Part shown: in pieces, positions 56,470 to 64,000 of the stretch
How positions within the stretch are numbered: position 1 is the stretch's first letter
Layout of the letters: each line of letters opens with the position of its first letter
DNA from: Neoconidiobolus thromboides FSU 785
Lineage: Eukaryota; Entomophthoromycota; Entomophthoromycetes; Entomophthorales; Neoconidiobolaceae
Direction: 5' to 3'
NCBI GenBank assembly: GCA_025603075.1
Contig: MU626328.1
Span: 1 to 64,000 of the forward strand
Length of the DNA stretch: 64,000 bases
The notes under the pieces: generated by a model
The model's database searches: none
What the model saw: only the letters and a program-made list of their open reading frames with translations
Told to the model about the DNA's origin: nothing
Translations under genes and position numbers: made by a program

Positions 56470-57264
56470 ATCTTTAATCCTTTAAATAAATAATGATATT
56501 TTTTTAGTTGAATTTTTTATAGCTTTTAAAAGTAATATTTAAAGTTACTTAAGTTCTGACAATGAGTCAAATAGAAGTAGATCACTGCTAAATCCACTGC
56601 TAAATCCACTGCTAAATCACTTTCAATGTGAATTGATAAAAAGTTGAAATGGTTATTGTATATTGTTAAGCCTTGTTATGTATTTCATAGAGTTTATTTA
56701 ATCTTTTAAAATTTATTAGAAAGTAACAAAAGTTGTTAAATAAAGTGAGTGTTGAAAATATTAAAATATCTTCCGTTTTTTATATTTTATAGTGTCTTTA
56801 AATACCGCTATTATTAAAGTTTCTGTGTAGACTATTGATTTAGTATCACTGATCAATAAAAGGAAAAAGCATGAAAAAATTTAATGAAATATCAAAGCGT
56901 TTCTTTAATATCCAGCTTTCATACAACTTGCCAGTGATTGTACTATTGGAACAATAAATGAGGGTGTTTTTTTTGACTTCATCACTTTTTCCATCTCTTA
57001 AGTACTGTTTGAGTGGAAAAATTGTCAGTAAAATTCTTAAACACAAAATACATCCTCAATATAAAATATGAAGAATAAAATAATTAAAAATAGCTTATTG
57101 TACTTTAAATTCTTAACTATTGAGCTATTTTAATAACAATAATAGAACCACAAACTATAATACAACCAACTAGAAGATCACTTAACTTAGAGAATGATAA
57201 AACTTGAATTTTTTTTGTAACTTGATATCTTTATCTTCCATAGAAAAAAAACAGATACCGCTTA
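56470..57264. other. Spacer between repetitive protein gene and tRNA-Val
   Basis: Holds MITE copy 20 and a three-fold 12-bp tandem repeat (CACTGCTAAATC, near 56583-56620). No ORF supported. Confidence 0.5.
56956..57062 (+). mobile_element. MITE copy 20
   Basis: AAATGAGGGTGTTTTTTTTG at the left, ACAAAATACATCCTCAATA at the right. It lies 200 bp from the tRNA-Val gene. Confidence 0.85.
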
Positions 57265-57337
57265 TGTCCCAATCCAGGTTCGAACTGGAGACCTCTTCCG
57301 TGTGAAGGAAGCGTGATAACCACTACACTATTGAGAC
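57265..57337 (-). tRNA. tRNA-Val (anticodon CAC)
   Basis: On the minus strand a 73-nt cloverleaf: acceptor GTCTCAA pairs with TTGGGAC, D arm GTGTAGTGGTTATCAC, anticodon stem CTTCC/GGAAG with loop TTCACAC (anticodon CAC), and T arm TCCAGTTCGAACCTGGA. No intron. Confidence 0.96.
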
Positions 57338-57668
57338 TATAGGTTGACGTAACTTGATATTTTAACATATTAAATATCCCAAACAATTTTAATTATCAAA
57401 TCCTGTATAACATGGTTCCTACATTATCAGTATAGGTATCAAAATCAATAAAGATGATTCAAAAACTTATTGAACTACTTTGCTATTAAACATACAAATT
57501 TGCTAGTGTTCTTTTTAATTAACTTAAGGTACTATAATTTAAAGATTACATCATAGTGACTATAAATATCGATTTTATCAGAACAAAAATTAAACTCCAA
57601 AATCAAAAATTCAGAAATCAAAAATTTATCTTTTCATTTGCAAAAAGCTTCTTTTTTTACTAAAAAGG

Positions 57669-60600
57669 ATGAATAATCAATTACAAAAGAGACGAACCGG
57701 TCAAAATACTACTGAGGATCACCATACTAGTTTGGAATTGAATTATACTGGCGAAGATAAAGGAGATGTGGATTATGATTATGATAAAGTTAAATCGGAA
57801 GTAAAATTTAATGATAAGTTTTTAAAACCTGAACTTTCACTAAAGGAAGAGGATAACTTTAAATTCAGAAACAACAGAGTAAGCGTTTGTTTTATTGATC
57901 ACAGAGAAATTTGAGTTCCTAAATGACAATACTAATATTGTTCTCATTTATTTAGTATGTTCAATTTTACATTAAAAATAAATTAAATATATGGTTAACA
58001 ATATTGACATTATTATCCATGTTTACTCGTTATTATCGTATTGGAGCAGCAAATAAACCTATTTGGGATGAAGTAAAACTTTTATGAATTGAACAATTTT
58101 ATAACATGACTAACAATTTAACTTATGCAATCAGGTACATTTTGGCAAAGTAAGTTTATGTATAATATACAAAATAAAACCCATTAACAAATAACTTTAA
58201 AGTTTGGTTCTCATTATTTACGAGGTACTTTTTACCATGATGTGCACCCGCCATTAGGTAAAATGCTAGTTGGCGTTGGAGGTAAAATTGCAGGTTATGA
58301 TGGTACATTTAAATTTGAAGGTGGAAATTATCCAGAAGGTATGAATTATACGTTTATGAGATGGTTTCACGCCAACTTTGGCGTTGCTTTGGTTCCACTA
58401 AGTTTTCTTACTGCCAAGAAATTGAATATGTCCGATAATGCAGCTCTATTAGCTGCATCGATGGTGTTATTTGGTAATTAAAATGAGAAAAGAGGCTTGC
58501 TAAAGATGTATATTAATGGCATTTTTTTTAGATAATGGATTGACTGTTATTTCTAGATTTATTTTATTGGATTCTATGTTATTGTGTTTTATTGCTATGT
58601 CATTATACTATTTTGTTGCTTTTCATGCCTGTCAGAAAAAGTGAGTGAAATGGCTTTATTTATTTGGATTTAATGATTTAATAATTGTTCTTTAGTCCAT
58701 TTACTAGAGACTGGTATTATAATTTAATTATGTTGGGTATTTCTTTGGGTTTGGCGTCAAGGTATAGATATATATAAATTTGTATTATTTATAATATTAA
58801 GGATTTTATAGTGTTAAATGGATTGGATTTTTTGCTGTGGCATTAGTCGGATTAGTAAGAGTTAATTTGAATTTAAATTAATAATGTAATAATTTATATT
58901 TAATAGTATACAATTGAAAGTTTATATCAATTATTAAGTGAACCTAATTTTAGTTGGGTAGGTTGCATTAAAATTGTATTATACTAATAATTATAATATT
59001 TAAATTCAATTTAATTATAGTATGTTTATGCTAAACATTGGATAACTAGAGCATTTGGACTAATATTTATGCCCGTCTTTGTTTATTTATTATGTTTTAA
59101 AATTCACTTTAAAATCTTAAATAATTCTGGACCTGGAGATGCTACTATGGATACTTTATTTCAAGCTAGATTAAATCGAAATGAATTATGGAAATCACCA
59201 CCAGGTAATTAAGTTGTTTTATAAATTAATTAAAATATTAAATTCAATATTATTCTATTGTAATTAGAATTAGTATTTATGGGTAATGCTACTATAAGAT
59301 CAGGGAGTTTAGATGGTGGTTTATTACATAGTCATCCTCACAATTATCCAGAAGGCAGTAAAGAACAACAAATTACTTGCTATGGCCATAAAGATAGTAA
59401 TAATGATTGGACAATCAAACATGCTTTTGATGATCTATTTAACACAACGGAAAATAATGAAGTTACTGTTGATGCTAATACTATAAAAGTAAGCTATTTT
59501 TATATGTATTATATAATATGAATACGTATATTAAATAAGTACTTAGGAAATTAATCCAAAGGTAGTCAGAAGTGGCAATTTAATTAAATTATACCATGTT
59601 GAAACAAAAAAAAACTTAAGAGTCCAAAAAGATCATGACGCTATTATAACTGGAAAAAGAGCATATGAAGTAAGTGCTTCAGGGGATGCAAAAACATTCA
59701 ATAAATATGAGATATGGAAAATAGAAATATATGATGATTTATTAGATTCAAATAAACCAGGTGTTATACAAACATTAAGTACTCGATTTCAACTAAGAAA
59801 TCCAGAATTAGATTGCTTATTAGCTAAAGATTTTACAACTCTACCTGATTGGGGTTATTCCCAATCCGAAGTTTATTGTGTTAAAGATGGCAAATCTAAA
59901 AATGAAGAAACTTTATGGAATATTGAATCATTAAGTTATGAAGGATGTAAGTCAAAATAGCCAGTTTAAAATTTAATTCTAACTTTATTAAATATTATTC
60001 TATTTTATAGTACCCCCAGCTGAAAAAAGGAAATTACCTGAAACTTTTTATAGAGATTTTATAAGATTAAATAGAGCTATGTGGTCTACAAATAATGCCT
60101 TGACACCAGATGAAGATAAATTCGATCATTTAACATCTCATGCTTTAGATTGGCCATTAATGAGAAGAGGAATCCGAATGTGTGGTTGGGGAGATAATGA
60201 AATTAAATTTTATATGTTAGGTAATCCATTAGTTTGGTGGGGTTCAACCTTTGGACTTTTGTTGTTTGTAGGACTTACTGGATATTATTGTATTAGAATG
60301 AAAAGAAATATTAAAGAATGGGTGAAAGGTAAGTGGAAGTTAGAAATTATTATTATTATTATTATTATAAAAAATATACATTAAATATTAATTTTTTATA
60401 GATGATTGGGAAAATTATATATTTGCATTTAAAGCTATTGTAGGTGGATGGCTATTACAATATTTACCGTTTTTTTTAATGGGAAGAGTATTATATGTTC
60501 ATCATTATTTTCCATCACTTTATATAGCTTGTTTAGCATTACCATATACATTAGATTTATTAGTTCAAAACAAAACTAACAATTTTAAAAACAAGCTATT

Positions 60601-60742
60601 TTTTTCAATAATAATAATGATTTGTCTCACTTTTATCTACTTTGCTCCAATGACTTTTGGAATGACATTTCCATCTGAAGAATTTAAATCTAGAAACTGG
60701 TTAAAAACTTGGCATCTTTTTGGAGCTAAAGAAGATGAATAA
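57669..60742 (+). CDS. Protein O-mannosyltransferase, PMT2 subfamily
   Basis: ER-membrane enzyme that transfers mannose from dolichyl-phosphate mannose to Ser/Thr of secretory proteins. Thirteen exons reconstructed in phase (57669-57878, 57956-58072, 58135-58149, 58203-58473, 58532-58640, 58696-58761, 58812-58854, 58907-58957, 59021-59204, 59268-59488, 59547-59946, 60011-60328, 60402-60742), 781 aa. The N-terminal catalytic loop has RYYRIGAANKPIWDEVHFGK with the Asp-Glu pair, then GSHYLRGTFYHDVHPPLGKM. The KMLVG and NYTFMR wording points to PMT2 rather than PMT1 or PMT4. MIR-domain hallmarks are LLHSHPHNYPEGSKEQQITC and KDSNNDW. C-terminal membrane segments include FLMGRVLYVHHYFPSLY. Exon 3 is a 15-nt microexon (VHFGK). 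Convergent with proteasome gene PRE9, 116 bp apart. Confidence 0.93.
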
Positions 60743-60858
60743 ATAAAATTAATGTTTAACATATTAAATATTGTTATAATAAAATAAACAATTTAAAATA
60801 AAATCAAAATTTTATAAAAATATACTTTCATTTAATAAAATTTAAAGTAATTTCAAAT

Positions 60859-61923
60859 TCAAGCTTCAATCTTTTCTGTTTCTAAAGCATCCTTATATAA
60901 CTCAAGTAATTCCTTAATTTCACTAGGTGAATAAATTTGATATTTAGGTTTACCATCTACTAATTTTAAAGTAGCAAATTCAACTAGATTCAAAGAAAAA
61001 TCAAATTAATTTTTAGAACCAAAAGTAATTTCTAATAAAAAAAACTTACGAGTTTCTTCAGTTAAATTAGCAGTATCCATAGTTTTTGATAACACTTTAA
61101 TTGTCATTTCTAATGCTTGATCAATATTTAATTCTTCTTTGTATTCTTGCTTAAGAACGGACTGAGCAGATGAAAAATTAGCCCCAATACAAGTAGCTTT
61201 CCAACCCCCATAATTACCACTAGGATCACTATGATATAATTGAAATCCATGGGAATCATCATATCCAGCGTACAAAATGGAAACACCATATGGTCTTAAA
61301 CCTAATTAAAAAATTAATTTATTATTATTAATTTATTATTGAAATAAAAAAAGAAACTTAACTTACCACCAAATTGAGTATAAGCTTGTTTAGAATCAGA
61401 TAACCTTTTTACTAATGATTCAATAGGTATATCCGTACCATAATTCATTAAATAAGATTGAGCATATTGACGTGCTGAATTTACTAGAATATTAGCATCA
61501 CTGGTTAATCCAGCAACAGCACAAACTATATTACTATACCATTTAAAAAAAATACATTAGTACCAATTAATTAATTATTCTCATTATTTTTTAACATAAT
61601 ATTGAAGAATAAATTTAGTTTTAAACTTACTCATTAATAATATATAATTTCTCAGTGGATTTATCCGTTTCTAATAAACTAGAAACTACTTTTTTTTCAG
61701 CTGCAATAACTACACCATCACTAGCTAAAATTCCTAAACAAGTACCAGCATGAGAAATGGCTTCCATAGCATATTCTACTTGAAATAAACGACCTAGATG
61801 GGAAATAAAAAGAATTTCAATTTTAATTTAATATGATTTTGATAATGACATCTTAATGATATAAAAAAGTAATTTACCTTCTGGCGAAAACATAGTGGTT
61901 CGAGAATCATATCGACGTGACAT
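60859..61923 (-). CDS. PRE9: 20S proteasome subunit alpha 3 (PSMA4/Pre9)
   Basis: Structural subunit of the outer alpha ring of the 20S proteasome, in cytosol and nucleus. Five exons: 61923-61878, 61793-61631, 61533-61367, 61301-61050, 60983-60859, giving 250 aa, the normal length. The N-terminus [17 protein letters not shown] then [17 protein letters not shown] is the proteasome alpha signature. The next segments are [69 protein letters not shown] and [16 protein letters not shown] and [11 protein letters not shown] match alpha 3 best. The frame closes only when all four introns are removed. It is divergent to the gene starting at 62476 with 552 bp between, holding MITE copy 21. Confidence 0.95.
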
Positions 61924-62475
61924 TTTGAATAAATTTGTTGTTTATATTGAAATTGAATATGAGTTTTGAGGTTTACTAGAAAAGTAAAAATAATATTAAG
62001 AAATTGTATAGTTATTTTAGAGAAAGCTGAGTAAAGGAATTTGGAATATGACGTTGTCACTCAAGATCAAAATTTAATGATTGACCAATAAGCTGAAGTT
62101 AACATTTTTTATTAAAAAATGTTGGATTGATCCAAAATATCAAGAATATAATGATAATTGATGCTATTTTGAATATTAATATAATAAAATATTTTATTTT
62201 TGTTTTTATTTTATTTTATTTTGATCATTTTAAATAAAAAGCTTGTTTATCTATTTAATTAATTGATTAAAAATCTTCAATAATAAACGTATTTAAATTT
62301 CATATATGGAGATGTTTTTTTAGTTTCATTACTTTTCTATTTTTTAAGGACTATTTGAGTAGAAAGATTGTTAGTAAAATTTTTAAACGAAAAAACATAT
62401 CCTTATATTTAAAAAAATACATAGCTCTTTTTAATTACGATTTTAGCTTGTTTTTATCATTTTTTATACTCTAAA
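61924..62475. promoter_or_regulatory. Divergent region between PRE9 and the last gene
   Basis: Contains MITE copy 21 near its right side. No proteasome-type control element could be recognised. Confidence 0.4.
62304..62408 (+). mobile_element. MITE copy 21
   Basis: ATATGGAGATGTTTTTTTAG at the left; TTTTTTAAGGACTATTTGAG in the middle; worn right end AAAAAACATATCCTTATAT. It ends about 68 bp before the start codon at 62476, so it may contribute to that gene's promoter or 5' UTR. Confidence 0.82.
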
Positions 62476-64000
62476 ATGGATCTCAATAATCCATTATTAT
62501 TACAACTTATTGAATTATTAAATCAAATTGAATTAAATCAACAAACAAAATTAGATACTGATAAATTAAAGTGTTACAATAGATATCATGAAGATATTAA
62601 AAAAGGTTTGAAAGTAATATTTACGATAAGGCTAATAAATAATATTTAATAATTTAGAATTAATAATAAAAAAACAAAAATCAGTTGAAGAAGAATTAAT
62701 TTTATTTATATTAAACAATAAATTATATGAAACAGAGGAATTGGAGGTTATGCTCATGGTATGTTATGTTACTATTAATAGTATTTGAGATTATTTAAAG
62801 TTCATTATTTTTTTAATAGGATAATTTATCGTTGATATTAGTTATATTAAAAATGGAATTAAACTTAGTCATTAATCACATAAATTATTGTAATGTATTA
62901 TATTTACTTTGTTACATTAAAAATGAAAAGAATGAAAGTAAGTTAAATTACTGATTTATTCTATATTAAATAATAATACATTATTTTTGTTTATTTTATT
63001 ATAGAAATATTTAAAAAAAAGATTATAACATATTTAATTGATTTACTACTTCAAAAAAGTAATAATCCTTATCAACGACAATTTGGAATAATAACATTAA
63101 TATTTATGTATCAATGTAATTCTTCATTTTTAAAAGAATATGTAGATAATGAATTTATTATTCAACTTAAAAAAGTAAATTATTAATTTAATAGTTTAAT
63201 AATTTAATATTAATTAGACTGTTTTTATATAGATTTACAAACAAGAAGAAGGATTAATAGAATTGAAGCAATTAATTATAGATTTTGGTAGAATGTCAGA
63301 ATATATTGAGTTTTATACAGATTCAACCGGTATGAAAGTAATAGATTATTTAGACGTTTTAAATAAATTAATTATAAATAATAACAATTCATTATTTTTA
63401 ACAAATGATATTAAAAAGGTATAATTAATGATATTTCAAATTCCAATTATTGTTTATGTTTAATTCAATAGTTTATTAAAAAAATAAATGAAGATCAATA
63501 TAAAAATAGAATATATGAATGGATAATATTTATGTAATAATCTAACATATTCAAATTATAATATATTAATTATAATATATATATATATTATTAGGATGAA
63601 ATTAAAATTAATAGAATTTCCAGGATTGTATGAAAATACTTGGTTTCAATTGAAAACTATGATGAAGTCAACGGAGTTAAAGGTAAGTTATAATTTATTA
63701 TAAGTTTATTTATGATAGTCAAATTTATATTTACATTAATTGTAGTCAATTAATATTAATGAAGAATATATTCAACCCTTTCAATCTATTTATAGCCATT
63801 TTTTATATTGGTTAGAACAATGTGAAGAGTGGAATTTCAATGAAAAACAAAAGTTTATTAATGATAAAGTAAAAACTTATCTCTCAATATCTTATTAATT
63901 ATTTTGTTAATTATTTTATTAAAGCTATTGAATTTGAACCAAAAGTCCATTATTATTCCTAAAAATAGATTTTTGAAAGATAAAGATAATATTGAATTAG
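62476..64000 (+). CDS. Hypothetical helical protein, 3' end beyond window
   Basis: The family was not recognised with confidence. Nine exons can be chained in phase: 62476-62605, 62658-62758, 62820-62937, 63005-63174, 63233-63418, 63472-63533, 63595-63682, 63746-63868, 63925-64000 and beyond. The product read so far (about 350 aa) is acid-base mixed and Leu/Ile-rich, with successive helix-like stretches (NPLLLQLIELLNQIELN, IITYLIDLLLQKSNN, TGMKVIDYLDVLNKLIIN, WIIFMKLKLIEF). This has the texture of HEAT/ARM-type repeat proteins such as the proteasome chaperone Hsm3/PSMD5, but no diagnostic motif was seen and that is a guess. No signal peptide or membrane segment. Codon use is extremely AT-biased. 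The true end lies outside the window. Confidence 0.75.

Noticed and set aside
1-64000. CRISPR arrays, bacterial operons, prophage or plasmid features
   Set aside because: Gene structure, introns, tRNAs and protein families are all eukaryotic. No spaced direct-repeat array is present; the recurrent repeat is an interspersed MITE.

Overview
The window is nuclear DNA of a very AT-rich fungus. GC looks like roughly a quarter of bases, judged by eye. Fungal hallmarks are a Zn2Cys6 transcription factor, a PMT2-type protein O-mannosyltransferase, an Hrt3/FBXO9-type F-box protein, a secreted CPAF-like S41 peptidase and many short GT..AG introns. Nearly 60 introns can be reconstructed; most are 43-60 bp, the longest about 97 bp. 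I cannot name the species. The mix of gene families and dense small introns in housekeeping genes fits an early-diverging fungus better than a budding yeast, but that is inference.

Layout. 0-5 kb: an LTR end, a MITE, and the wreck of a C2H2 zinc-finger gene. 5-8 kb: a seven-exon PUF RNA-binding protein with a CCCH finger. 9.5-16 kb: a sugar transporter, a secreted S41 peptidase and a probable peroxisomal alpha/beta hydrolase ending in AKL. 16.3-26.3 kb: PRP5 helicase, a two-TM membrane protein, a Zn2Cys6 regulator and an Hrt3/FBXO9-like F-box protein. 26.8-33.1 kb: an intact mitochondrial-type thioredoxin followed by at least four decayed copies, interleaved with MITEs. 33.2-35.4 kb: mitochondrial adrenodoxin-type reductase (ARH1) divergent from a small zinc-finger protein. 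37.1-42.7 kb: a frameshifted F-box gene and a dead paralogue of the S41 peptidase. 43.9-50.1 kb: a paraoxonase-like protein and the CHD1 chromatin remodeler. 51.6-57.3 kb: a repeat-rich zone with tRNA-Gln, tRNA-Val, a solo LTR, MITEs and a repetitive charged protein. 57.7-64 kb: PMT2-family mannosyltransferase, proteasome alpha3, and the 5' part of an unrecognised helical protein that runs off the window.

How the parts relate. Conserved cellular genes (PUF, PRP5, CHD1, PMT, PRE9, ARH1, thioredoxin) are intron-rich. The accessory genes (transporter, S41 peptidase, Zn2Cys6 factor, two-TM protein, F-box/LRR gene) are intronless. No operon-like logic is expected or seen; several pairs share divergent intergenic regions (HRT3/TRX, ARH1/zinc finger, two-TM protein/Zn2Cys6 factor, PRE9/last gene). 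The most distinctive signal is a non-coding mobile repeat of about 105 bp, with imperfect terminal inverted repeats starting ATATGGGGATGT, present in about 20 copies confined to intergenic DNA. Next come the thioredoxin graveyard and a secreted-peptidase pseudogene with a copy of this repeat where its signal peptide should be.
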